The notes beneath the pieces are model-generated. The model saw only the letters and a list, made by a program, of their open reading frames with translations. It was not told the DNA's origin and ran no database searches. DNA of 64,000 bases, from contig NZ_WQCF01000005.1 of assembly GCF_013032455.1 (NCBI RefSeq), positions 1 to 64,000 of the forward strand. The letters are read 5' to 3'. Position 1 is the stretch's first letter; every line of letters begins with the position of its first letter. The DNA comes from Ruegeria atlantica. Its GTDB lineage: Bacteria; Pseudomonadota; Alphaproteobacteria; Rhodobacterales; Rhodobacteraceae. Positions 34,514 to 42,494 of this stretch are shown piece after piece. The position numbers were made by a program, and so were the translations under genes.

Positions 34514-35811
34514 AGCGGCTTTTCCCAGATTACACCTATGGCTCCGGTCCAAGGGCCAACTGCTGGTGGGATGAGACGATCGCCAGCCCGGACTGGCAGG
34601 TGCTGCAAGGGGATCTGAGCGTTGACGTTGCAATTGTCGGCGGTGGGTTTACCGGGGTTTCGGCTGCTCTGCATTTGATTAAGGCCAGGGTTTCGGTTGC
34701 GGTGCTTGAGGCAGAGACACCAGGTTGGGGCGCTTCGGGGCGCAATGGCGGCTTTTGCTGTCTGGGCGGGTCAAAGCTGAGTCACTCTGCGATGGTTAGG
34801 CAATTCGGAGTGGCCGGAGCGCAAGATTATGAGCGGGCTGAAAAAGATGCGGTCCTTCTTGTTGCAGACCTGCTGAAATCCCATGGCATAGATGCGGATG
34901 TGCATTCGAAGGGTGAAACCCAACTGGCCCACACCCGGCGCGCTATGGAAAAGCTGCGTCGCAATGCTGATGCATTGGGAGAGCTTCATGAGCCCGGTGA
35001 CCTGCCAGCGCTGGGGTTGGGGGGCGCGTTTCATGGTGGATATTCAAATCCCGTCGGATTCGCGTTGAACCCCAGAAAATACTTGTTCGGCATCGCCCAA
35101 GCCGCCCAATCATCCGGTGCTGAGCTGTTCCAGCAAAGCGCCGTTCAAAGCATCAGTAAATCGCATTCCGGGTTCGATGTTCATACCAACGCTGGTCGGG
35201 TCAAAGCGGCGAATGTGCTGATCTGCACAAACGGTTACTCCAGCGAGGATATTCCGAACTGGATGGCCGGTCGATACATGCCAGCCCAATCCACGGTTCT
35301 GGTCACGCGCCCATTGTCTGAACAGGAACTTCAAGCACAGGGCTGGACCTCGGAGCAGATGTGCTACGATACCCGCCACCTATTGCATTATTTCCGCCTT
35401 ATGCCCGATCGGAGATTCTTATTCGGGATGCGCGGCGGATTACGTTCTTCACCACGGGCTGAGGCCGCCATTCGGCGCAAGGCCATGATAGATTTCCGGC
35501 GGATGTTTCCAGAATGGGCGGCAGTCGATGTCACTCATATATGGTCCGGAATGGTCTGTCTTTCGCGGGGTTTGACGCCTTACGTTGGCCCTGTAGCGGA
35601 TCAGCCGGGGCTGTTCGCCGGGTTTGCCTATCACGGCAACGGGGTGGCGATGGGTACCTATTGCGGACAGGCGTTGGCCCGGATGGTATTGGGACAGGTG
35701 GCCGGTATTCCAGAACCAATCGCAAGTCAGCCCAGGCGATTCCCGCTTGGTCGCTGGCGCCGCGCGTTGCTGCCGCCAGCCTATGCGGCGATGGTGCTTA
35801 TGGATATGTAA
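34510..35811 (+). CDS. FAD-dependent amine oxidoreductase (PuuB-like)
   Basis: A 433-residue DAO-family flavoprotein. The FAD motif is VDVAIVGGGFTGVSAALHL (GxGxxG), then GWGASGRNGGF, typical of gamma-glutamylputrescine oxidase and sarcosine oxidase-like enzymes. It overlaps potI by four bases. In E. coli, PuuB oxidises gamma-glutamylputrescine, but no PuuA ligase gene is in this window, so the substrate may be a free or different polyamine conjugate. Confidence 0.8.
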   Translation: MKRLFPDYTYGSGPRANCWWDETIASPDWQVLQGDLSVDVAIVGGGFTGVSAALHLIKARVSVAVLEAETPGWGASGRNGGFCCLGGSKLSHSAMVRQFGVAGAQDYERAEKDAVLLVADLLKSHGIDADVHSKGETQLAHTRRAMEKLRRNADALGELHEPGDLPALGLGGAFHGGYSNPVGFALNPRKYLFGIAQAAQSSGAELFQQSAVQSISKSHSGFDVHTNAGRVKAANVLICTNGYSSEDIPNWMAGRYMPAQSTVLVTRPLSEQELQAQGWTSEQMCYDTRHLLHYFRLMPDRRFLFGMRGGLRSSPRAEAAIRRKAMIDFRRMFPEWAAVDVTHIWSGMVCLSRGLTPYVGPVADQPGLFAGFAYHGNGVAMGTYCGQALARMVLGQVAGIPEPIASQPRRFPLGRWRRALLPPAYAAMVLMDM

Positions 35812-35814
35812 CGG

Positions 35815-36732
35815 CTACAAAGTCGCCAGTTCCAACTCAAACCCCGCTGCATAGTCCGGGGTTCCGTTTTCGGCACGCCACAGGCAATAAGCTGCCATCC
35901 TCCAAGCATACCAACGCCGCAACGAGTGAAAACGATCTACCGTGGCTGTATGATCGTAGGCCGACAGGAACTGATCCTCTTCCATGGTGGTCAGGGCTGC
36001 GCCCCGATAAATCTGCTGCATGGCAGGTGACAGGAACAGGGCAAGATCCTCGCACGGGTCCCCCAGCGCTGGGCATTGCCAGTCAATCAGGGTTAATCCC
36101 GATGGAGCGACAAGAATATTCCCGGCGACTGGATCACCGTGAATCAGGCATGTCTGATTGGTTGGCGGCACCTTTTCGTTGGGCTTCAGGCGTTCCAGCA
36201 AATGCCGATCTGGGGATGAGCAGCCGTTCAGGATGTTTTGTCCGTGCCGGGCCAGATCCGTGCTGCCGTTGCATCCTTGGGGCGCGGGCACTGACACCGC
36301 CAGCCCGTGTAACTTGCGCAACAGCTGCGCCACCGCATCTACCCCCTCGCGCCACGGTGCGCCCGGAGCATGGTCGTAAAATACCCATCGGCCGGATTCG
36401 TGCCGCCCGGCTGCGCGCAGGCGCGGGGCAAAACCAGCGGGTTCCAATATCGACAGGCATTGTGCCTCTAGTTCGGCGTCATTACGAAATAGCGGATTGC
36501 GCAAAGCGGCGCGGTAGAGTTTCAAAACCTTTCCGCCGTTTTCCCCAAGTACTTTCCATACATGGTTGGTGCGCCCGCCATATAGGGTCTGAAATTGCAC
36601 GTCCGCTGTAATTAGGCCCTGACGGCGCAGGTCGTCGACAAGATCCAATGGGGGGCAGGTTGGGTCAGTCAGAGGGGTCACCGGTACAGTAAGCGAGTCG
36701 CAGGTTGCACAGGTGTGGCCTGTCCTGCCCAA
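35815..36732 (-). CDS. Aminoglycoside-phosphotransferase-fold kinase
   Basis: A 305-residue kinase of the APH/choline-kinase fold. LYGGRTNHVWKV (nucleotide loop), the lysine of KVLKLY, the catalytic LIHGDPVAGNILV and the metal site LIDWQ are in order. Substrates of such bacterial proteins are usually small alcohols or sugars; it need not concern antibiotics. The TTG at 36732 is the first start available; GTG at 36681 is an alternative. It begins four bases after flgD and shares its direction, but its link to flagella is unclear. Confidence 0.72.
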   Translation of the reverse strand: MGRTGHTCATCDSLTVPVTPLTDPTCPPLDLVDDLRRQGLITADVQFQTLYGGRTNHVWKVLGENGGKVLKLYRAALRNPLFRNDAELEAQCLSILEPAGFAPRLRAAGRHESGRWVFYDHAPGAPWREGVDAVAQLLRKLHGLAVSVPAPQGCNGSTDLARHGQNILNGCSSPDRHLLERLKPNEKVPPTNQTCLIHGDPVAGNILVAPSGLTLIDWQCPALGDPCEDLALFLSPAMQQIYRGAALTTMEEDQFLSAYDHTATVDRFHSLRRWYAWRMAAYCLWRAENGTPDYAAGFELELATL

Positions 36733-36736
36733 CAGA

Positions 36737-37402
36737 TCAAGTTCCGGTTCGGACCGCTGTCACCGCTCCTGCTGGAACAACCTCGCCACTTTCCAAAGTG
36801 AGCAGGACCGTATCCTCCCCAACCTGAGCTTCGACTACCTGATTGAATGCTGCGACCGGCTGGGCCGATAGTAATTCCTCGCTGTCATAGCTCTCCAAAG
36901 TGGCTGAGTAACTGCCCGTTGGCAAAGGGCTACCGTCGCTGGCTGTTCCGGCCCAGGAAAACTCGGTCTGCGTCACCGGGACTGAAACTCGTTCCACCTC
37001 GGTGCCGGTACTGTTCCGGATCACCATTACGGCGTTATCCGCTGCTGCCGCTGCCTGCGCAGACAGCGCCACCGGCTCTCCGTCAAAATGGAAGGCAGCG
37101 GTCGTCTGGACATCCATGCCAATCCAATTGGCGAGCTCCTCCAGCTTTATTCCACCCAGTGATAGCGCCAGTTCTGATAGTAGCTCATTGGCCTGCACCT
37201 GTTGCTCAACCATCGAGAACTGGGCCAGTTGCGAGGCATATTCCGTGGAATCCATCGGCTCTAGGGGGTCCTGATTTCGCGCTTGCGTGGTCATCAACAG
37301 CAAGAACGTGTCGAAATCCGATGCGATGGAAGATGCCTGTGATGGCGCGACCCCCTGCGATTGGGAAATTGTCTGGGTCGTGGGTTGTGTCGGAGTGATC
37401 AT
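36737..37402 (-). CDS. flgD: Flagellar hook capping protein
   Basis: A 221-residue export scaffold needed for hook assembly. The conserved N-terminus is FDTFLLLMTTQARNQDPLEPMDSTEYASQLAQFSMVEQ; then a beta-rich tail. It is secreted through the flagellar type III system, so it has no Sec signal. It follows fliK by two bases in the same direction and both are transcribed away from the flgJ gene. Confidence 0.93.
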   Translation of the reverse strand: MITPTQPTTQTISQSQGVAPSQASSIASDFDTFLLLMTTQARNQDPLEPMDSTEYASQLAQFSMVEQQVQANELLSELALSLGGIKLEELANWIGMDVQTTAAFHFDGEPVALSAQAAAAADNAVMVIRNSTGTEVERVSVPVTQTEFSWAGTASDGSPLPTGSYSATLESYDSEELLSAQPVAAFNQVVEAQVGEDTVLLTLESGEVVPAGAVTAVRTGT

Positions 37403-37404
37403 GG

Positions 37405-38634
37405 TCAGAGCCTTATGTCGATCCGGCCATCCGGGCCGAGTTTCGGAATGGACGGGCCAGCCGCCGGGGCAGGCTCGGGCTGTGAATCCGATAAATTGCG
37501 GGATTCGCCCGTCTCAGAGTCGTCATGCTGTGCGTCGGAAGACGTGCCCAGATCAATGGACAGATCACCAAGTCCAAAGTTCTGGAACTCGGTCTCCAGA
37601 ACCGAAAGGTGGCGGCGCATCATATCCAGCGTCTCTGGCCGCTCGGCCAAAATCGTCATGTGCAGGCCATCCTCGCGGCCGTTCAGGACAATTGAAACAC
37701 GCCCCAGTTCTTCGGGGTTTAGCGCGACTTCGATGGTGCCGGGCTGTCCACGGGCAGAGACAAGTGTCGCTATTTGGTTGGCCACAGCGCGCGCCGTTTC
37801 AGTGCGCGCTGTGGCTGTTGTTACTTGGGGTGCAGGTGCCGCATCTCGTGTGGTCGACGTCGATAGGGACTCTCTGACGGACGAGGCTCCTTCCAATATG
37901 GAGTCAGTGAGAGCTTCTGTTTGCGTGTCGCTTTGCTTCGACGCCAAAAGTTGCATCTGCACGAGTGTTGACACGCGATCGGGCGTCATGGGGTTTGCGT
38001 TTTGCACGGGTGGTACGGCAGAGGTATTACGCATATCTCGTTCTGGTCGAAATACGGGCGAGAGTTCGGGAACCTCACTTGAACGCGAACTTGGAATTGC
38101 CGTTCCATTCGGGGAACTTTGGAACGCAGTCATCGTGTCCGGAGATTTTTGAAGTGGCACCGACCTGACTACAAGGGTCTGAACGGCTGGAAGTTCCGTG
38201 TGTTCAGCGGGGCTTTCTAGTGCGTACACTGCTGTGTTTTTCGTGGCATCTGGTTGTGCCTCAGCGGCCTTTTCGATGCCCGTTTGCATATTCGGGTGTG
38301 GTGGAAATGGTTTTTCGAGCGGCGTTTGCGCGATTTGCTTCTGAACCGGTTCCGGCAATACAGGGCGTAATTCAGCAAGTGGCTGATCATCCGGCACGTC
38401 AGGAGTATTCAGGGTTTCACCTTCCACACCGACCAATTCCAGTTCTGATTCTGCATCGGGCTGCTGAACCTCTAGATCCGTGGTCTCCGACTCAGCGGAT
38501 TGCGGGTCGGTTTCCTGGTCCATGATATTTTGAAAAGATGCGGAGCTAATGGCGTCATGCGCGCCATGCCGGGCTGCATCAGGTTTCGCGGTGTTGCCTG
38601 GCGAAGGCATCAAGACTGAAAGTGGATTGGGCAT
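37405..38634 (-). CDS. fliK: Flagellar hook-length control protein
   Basis: A 409-residue protein whose N-terminal two-thirds are low-complexity, Gln/Glu/Pro/Ser/Thr-rich and probably disordered (molecular ruler), and whose C-terminal FliK domain contains VALNPEELGRVSIVLNG and MLETEFQNFGL-like segments near 310-365. It times the switch from hook to filament export. The C-terminal domain gives the assignment; the rest is poorly conserved, as usual. Confidence 0.88.
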   Translation of the reverse strand: MPNPLSVLMPSPGNTAKPDAARHGAHDAISSASFQNIMDQETDPQSAESETTDLEVQQPDAESELELVGVEGETLNTPDVPDDQPLAELRPVLPEPVQKQIAQTPLEKPFPPHPNMQTGIEKAAEAQPDATKNTAVYALESPAEHTELPAVQTLVVRSVPLQKSPDTMTAFQSSPNGTAIPSSRSSEVPELSPVFRPERDMRNTSAVPPVQNANPMTPDRVSTLVQMQLLASKQSDTQTEALTDSILEGASSVRESLSTSTTRDAAPAPQVTTATARTETARAVANQIATLVSARGQPGTIEVALNPEELGRVSIVLNGREDGLHMTILAERPETLDMMRRHLSVLETEFQNFGLGDLSIDLGTSSDAQHDDSETGESRNLSDSQPEPAPAAGPSIPKLGPDGRIDIRL

Positions 38635-38680
38635 TTTGCTCCGACTCCGATTGTGTGACCGGAAATCTGCCCGCAGGAAG

Positions 38681-38696
38681 TTACGTTTATTTTAAC
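38681..38696. promoter_or_regulatory. CtrA-box-like site between fliK and flgJ
   Basis: TTAC-GTTTATT-TTAAC differs by one base from the CtrA consensus TTAA-N7-TTAAC. It lies in the 111-bp divergent promoter region of the flagellar genes. CtrA controls motility genes in many Rhodobacteraceae. A single-mismatch match is only suggestive. Confidence 0.4.
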
Positions 38697-38745
38697 TGCT
38701 TTCCTCTTTGATCGAGAAAGTTCGATGTAAATTTCGGAGAAAGCG

Positions 38746-39027
38746 ATGAAGATTTATGCGCCCCCTCCTGCCGTACAGGCCCCCACGACCACTGAGAAAC
38801 TGCAGGCCGCCGCCGTCGAGTTGGAGTCGGCGTTTTTGGCAGAAATGCTGAAATCCTCGGGATTGGGCGAAACAAGTGAATCCTTCGGCGGTGGCGCAGG
38901 TGAGGATCAGTTCTCGTCATTTCTTGTGCAGCATCAGGCCCGTGCATTGGCCCAGTCTGGCGGTGTTGGCCTGTCCGAAATTCTGTTTCAATCCATGATG
39001 GAGAAAACGAATGCCGACCAAACCTGA
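38746..39027 (+). CDS. FlgJ N-terminal-like rod-binding protein
   Basis: A 93-residue protein matching the N-terminal rod-binding domain of FlgJ (the CheL-type short form of alphaproteobacteria): LQAAAVELESAFLAEMLKSSGLG and EDQFSSFLVQHQARALAQSGGVGLSEILFQSM. It lacks the muramidase domain, so peptidoglycan must be cut by another enzyme. It overlaps the next gene by 17 bp. Confidence 0.85.
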   Translation: MKIYAPPPAVQAPTTTEKLQAAAVELESAFLAEMLKSSGLGETSESFGGGAGEDQFSSFLVQHQARALAQSGGVGLSEILFQSMMEKTNADQT

Positions 39028-39370
39028 CACCGACTTGTTTAGATCCCTTGAAGAAGTGCTGGATCTCGAACGCTTAGCACTTGTTGACGGTGATCTGGAT
39101 CGTCTGAACCACATGGTGCCGGAAAAAGAGAAGTTAATTGGTGCCATCAACGAGCTTCAGGTCTTTGAAAGCACCGAGTTGGTGCGTCTGCAGAAAAAGG
39201 TCGAGCGGAACCAGGCCTTGCTGAACAGCGCGGCCGAAGGAATTCGCGCCGTGGCCAGCCGCATGGCCGAATTGCGTCGTGTCCGACAGGAATTCAGCAC
39301 TTATGGGGCAGACGGGCAGCGCAGCGGGTTTGCTGTGCGCCGCAATGCAAAGCTGGAAAAGCGGGCATAG
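39011..39370 (+). CDS. FlgN-like flagellar export chaperone
   Basis: A 119-residue mostly helical protein with long heptad-like segments (LEEVLDLERLALVDGDLDRL; STELVRLQKKVERNQALLNSAAEGIRAV). Size, position after the FlgJ-like gene and helical pattern fit a FlgN-type chaperone for hook-associated proteins, but sequence evidence is limited. It overlaps the upstream gene by 17 bp. Confidence 0.65.
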   Translation: MPTKPDTDLFRSLEEVLDLERLALVDGDLDRLNHMVPEKEKLIGAINELQVFESTELVRLQKKVERNQALLNSAAEGIRAVASRMAELRRVRQEFSTYGADGQRSGFAVRRNAKLEKRA

Positions 39371-39579
39371 CTGCTGGTTTGATTCAAATCCGAATTTTCT
39401 GGCTGGGACGTTTTAGCACTCCGTTAGGGATCAAAAGCCAAGGTGGGCGAGCACCTGAAACAGCAGGTGGCGCGAACAAGCCTGACGGCGGATCGCATTG
39501 ATCAGAAAGACGTCAAAGCCCGCCTGTGGTGCGGGGTAAGCATGGGCGCAAAGGGCCCGAACGGAAAAGGAAGAAAGCT
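39371..39579 (+). promoter_or_regulatory. Flagellin promoter and structured 5' leader
   Basis: A 209-bp gap before flagellin. AGGTG (39441-39445) can pair with CACCT (39452-39456), but the overlapping CACCTG (39452-39457) can instead pair with CAGGTG (39464-39469): two mutually exclusive hairpins. A further CCCGC/GCGGG stem lies at 39519-39535. FlbT, encoded downstream, is known in Caulobacter to act on flagellin mRNA 5' leaders. No clear sigma-54 or sigma-28 promoter was found by eye. Confidence 0.4.
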
Positions 39580-40821
39580 ATGTCCAGCATTCTGACAAAC
39601 AATGGCGCAATGGTGGCGCTGCAAACCCTGAAATCGGTCAACAAGAATCTGGAAATGACCCAGAACGCGATTTCGACCGGTAAGGACGTTGCGACCGCCA
39701 AGGACAATTCGGCGGTCTGGGCGATCTCCAAGGTCATGGAATCTGACGTTAAGGGCTTTAACGCGATCAAAGATAGCCTCGCCTTGGGTGAATCGACTGT
39801 GGCCGTGGCGCGCAACGCGTCGGAAACCGTGACCGACCTGCTGACTCAGATGAAGGAGAAAATCGTCGCTGCGCAGGAAGACAACGTTGATCGCGGCAAG
39901 ATCAACGACGATGTGAGCGCTCTGCGTGATCAAATTGAATCGGTTGTTGGTGCGGCTCAGTTCAACGGCCTGAATCTTGTGGATGGTACAGCGGGAACGG
40001 CATCTATCTTGTCCTCGCTTGACCGTGACAACACAGGCGCTGTGACTTCTTCGTCGATTTCGGTTGCAAGCCAGAACCTGTCCACTGGTGGTTACGCCAG
40101 CAAGGCCGTTCTTGCCGGTTCTGACAATACGGCAACTGACAACGATGCAGCTGGTTTCACCATGGACAAGGACAGTGGCACCGGAACAATTGTGATCGAC
40201 AGTTCGACTGACAACTTTGCCGTAGGCGACAAAATCTCAATTACTGTGGGTGATCAATCTGTCTCCTACACTGTGCAGGATTCTGATCTCGACCCATCTG
40301 GTACCTATGACGCGGCGAATACCGACGCCAATGTTGCCATTGGCCTGAAGAATCAAATCGACGCTTTGGGTGTTCATGGGTTGTCTATCGATTATGATCC
40401 AAGCGCAGAGGGAACTTTGTCGTTTGTGACCGGCACGGGTGTTGATGCTGCAGATCGGGATGTGTCCGTATCAGCGCAATTTACCAATGCAGGTGCAGGT
40501 GGTCTTGGCGCATTGAGCTCGATCGACGTTTCCACCGCTGGTGGGGCATCGGCTGCATTGGGCACTATCGAAACCCTGATCGACACGTCGATTGACGCGG
40601 CGGCGGCATTTGGTTCGGCGCAGGGTCGTATCGAAACGCAGCAGGATTTTGTTTCCAAGCTGACGGATTCGTTCAAGTCCGGCATCGGTTCGATGGTTGA
40701 CGCCGACATGGAAGAAACCTCGGCCCGTCTGCAGGCCCTGCAAGTGCAGCAGCAGTTGGCCACCCAGTCGTTGTCGATCGCCAATCAGGCGCCGCAGTCG
40801 ATCCTGTCGCTGTTCCGCTAA
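39580..40821 (+). CDS. fliC: Flagellin
   Basis: A 413-residue filament protein. The D0/D1 N-terminal part (MSSILTNNGAMVALQTLKSVN to about 140) and the C-terminal part (about 325-413, ending QAPQSILSLFR) are conserved. The central 140-325 region is variable, acidic and surface-exposed, with Ser/Thr/Asp-rich stretches. The ATG at 39580 has AGGAAG upstream; codons from 39526 are not part of flagellin. The flaF and flbT genes follow, the standard alphaproteobacterial arrangement for control of flagellin secretion and translation. Confidence 0.95.
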   Translation: MSSILTNNGAMVALQTLKSVNKNLEMTQNAISTGKDVATAKDNSAVWAISKVMESDVKGFNAIKDSLALGESTVAVARNASETVTDLLTQMKEKIVAAQEDNVDRGKINDDVSALRDQIESVVGAAQFNGLNLVDGTAGTASILSSLDRDNTGAVTSSSISVASQNLSTGGYASKAVLAGSDNTATDNDAAGFTMDKDSGTGTIVIDSSTDNFAVGDKISITVGDQSVSYTVQDSDLDPSGTYDAANTDANVAIGLKNQIDALGVHGLSIDYDPSAEGTLSFVTGTGVDAADRDVSVSAQFTNAGAGGLGALSSIDVSTAGGASAALGTIETLIDTSIDAAAAFGSAQGRIETQQDFVSKLTDSFKSGIGSMVDADMEETSARLQALQVQQQLATQSLSIANQAPQSILSLFR

Positions 40822-40836
40822 TTCTCGGAACCTGGC

Positions 40837-40858
40837 CGGGGCGCGAAAACGCGCCCCG
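40837..40858 (+). terminator. Stem-loop at the 3' end of flagellin mRNA
   Basis: CGGGGCGCG (40837-40845) pairs perfectly with CGCGCCCCG (40850-40858) over an AAAA loop, 16 bp after the stop. There is no T-run, so it may stabilise or process the mRNA 3' end rather than terminate. Confidence 0.55.
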
Positions 40859-40898
40859 ACCCTGACTGCCACAAGACGGCCCATTGGAAGGATTTCAA

Positions 40899-41273
40899 GT
40901 GACACCGCAAACTCTTGCACAACGTGCCTATGCGCAGACCGCCGCCCCGACACGCACGCCGCGCGATACCGAATACGAGGCGATTTCAAAGATCACGCAT
41001 CGGCTCAAGGCAGCGGCCGCGCGGCGCAAAACCGACTTTGGGGGATTCGTTCAGGCGCTGCACGAAAATCGACGTTTGTGGACCGTTCTGGCAACTGGCG
41101 TATCGGATTCCGACAACGCCCTGCCCAGTGAACTGCGGGCGAGGATCTTTTATCTGGCAGAATTTACCGAGCAGCACAGCAGTCAGGTGTTGAGCAATAA
41201 GGCAACCGTGGAGCCTCTGCTTGAGATCAACATGGCGGTTCTTCGGGGTCTGCGGCAGATGGGTGCAACCTGA
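40899..41273 (+). CDS. flaF: Flagellar biosynthesis regulator FlaF
   Basis: A 124-residue protein required for flagellin secretion in alphaproteobacteria. The body YEAISKITHRLKAAAARRKTDFGGFVQALHENRRLWTVLATGVSD and LRARIFYLAEFTEQHSSQVL matches FlaF. The GTG at 40899 is chosen: GGAAGG lies seven bases upstream, while the TTG at 40884 is within that ribosome site. It overlaps flbT by one base (TGATG). Confidence 0.92.
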   Translation: MTPQTLAQRAYAQTAAPTRTPRDTEYEAISKITHRLKAAAARRKTDFGGFVQALHENRRLWTVLATGVSDSDNALPSELRARIFYLAEFTEQHSSQVLSNKATVEPLLEINMAVLRGLRQMGAT

Positions 41274-41674
41274 TGGGGGGGCTGGTTCTGAAGCTGGCAC
41301 CGAAAGAGAGGGTGCTGATCAACGGCGTCGTTGTTGAGAATGGGGACCGTCGTGGCCGGTTTTCGATCATGACGCCGGACGCCAATGTCCTCCGCCTGCG
41401 CGACGCCATTCACCCGGATGAAGTGAACACGCCCGTGCGGCGGGTGTGCTACGCCGTTCAGCTTGTCTTGTCGGGTGATATGGAGCCAGAGCACGCGCGG
41501 CAACAGCTTCTTCGACGAGTTGAAGAATTAAGCCAGGTCTTCACTGATGCAGACAGCCGCCGAGTCTTGTCCGAAGCCACCGAAGCTTTGCTTGCTGAAC
41601 ATTATTACAAGTGCCTTAAGTCATTGCGAGCTTTGCTGCCGCGTGAAGAACGGTTGATGGCGTATCAGCAATGA
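41273..41674 (+). CDS. flbT: Flagellin mRNA regulator FlbT
   Basis: A 133-residue protein that binds flagellin mRNA leaders and adjusts their stability, coupling translation to filament assembly. Recognised by GGLVLKLAPKERVLINGVVVENGDRRGRFSI and the helical C-terminus YKCLKSLRALLPREERLM. It overlaps flaF by one base and the DUF1217 gene by four. Confidence 0.93.
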   Translation: MGGLVLKLAPKERVLINGVVVENGDRRGRFSIMTPDANVLRLRDAIHPDEVNTPVRRVCYAVQLVLSGDMEPEHARQQLLRRVEELSQVFTDADSRRVLSEATEALLAEHYYKCLKSLRALLPREERLMAYQQ

Positions 41675-42462
41675 CATTTCAGCCTGTCATCCCTACAGGC
41701 GGCATCGTCGGCTGGCGATTTTTGCAGCGCACCTATGATGCGCAGTTGGAGAGTTTTTCATCCTCAGCCGTCAATGAAAGAGAGGCAAAGTACTTTCTGG
41801 ACAATATCGGCAAGGTACAAACCGCCGAGGATTTGGTCTCGGACCGGCGTTTATTGCAGGTGGCGTTGGGAGCCTTCGGGTTGGAGGACGACATCGACAA
41901 CCGCTATTTCATTCAGAAAATACTGTCCGATGGCACAAGCGCAGATGACGCGCTGTCCAACCGGCTTGCCGACAAGCGGTATCGAGAGTTTTCCAAAGCT
42001 TTTGGTCTGGGGCCCGGAGACGTGCGGAAAACGGGTCTGAAATCCAATATGGAAGCGATTGCGCAGGACAATGTGGTGTCCCGTTTCGAAGTCGCAGTGG
42101 GTAAGTCGAATGAAACCATGCGGATTTCGCTTTATGCTCGGCACACGTTGTCGGACCTGGCCGCGCAGGATAGCGGCGCGGATACAAAGTGGTTCTATCT
42201 TATGGGGCAGCCTCCTCTGCGCAGCATGATGGAAACGGCGCTTGGCCTGCCGTCGAGTTTTTCGCAGCTGGACATAGATAAGCAGCTTGAGGTTTTCAAA
42301 GACAGGCTGTCCAAGTTAACCGGATCTGATGATCTGGCGCAATTCGCCGATGAGGCAGCGGTGGGCAAGCTGACGGATCAGTATCTTGCCCGCAGTCAGA
42401 TTGCCCAACTGCAAAGCACCATTTCACCCGCCCAAACCGCGCTAATTCTGCTGGGTGCATAA
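41671..42462 (+). CDS. DUF1217 flagellar-cluster protein
   Basis: A 263-residue cytosolic, mainly helical protein. The pattern REAKYFLDNIGKVQTAEDLVSDRRLLQVALGAFGLEDDIDNRYFIQKIL fits DUF1217, a family almost confined to alphaproteobacterial flagellar loci. It overlaps flbT by four bases and is thus part of the flaF-flbT operon. Its biochemical role is unknown. Confidence 0.85.
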   Translation: MTFQPVIPTGGIVGWRFLQRTYDAQLESFSSSAVNEREAKYFLDNIGKVQTAEDLVSDRRLLQVALGAFGLEDDIDNRYFIQKILSDGTSADDALSNRLADKRYREFSKAFGLGPGDVRKTGLKSNMEAIAQDNVVSRFEVAVGKSNETMRISLYARHTLSDLAAQDSGADTKWFYLMGQPPLRSMMETALGLPSSFSQLDIDKQLEVFKDRLSKLTGSDDLAQFADEAAVGKLTDQYLARSQIAQLQSTISPAQTALILLGA

Positions 42463-42494
42463 TCGTTGCTACCAGCCCTGCGAAAAAAAGGGCA

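Noticed and set aside
35514..36611. A 365-codon plus-strand frame opposite the phosphotransferase gene
   Set aside because: Low-complexity Pro/Arg/Ser-rich translation; the minus strand carries the kinase motifs and the puuB-like gene covers its start.
39395..39430. Possible sigma-54 promoter upstream of flagellin
   Set aside because: GG and GC doublets occur, but not at the required spacing.
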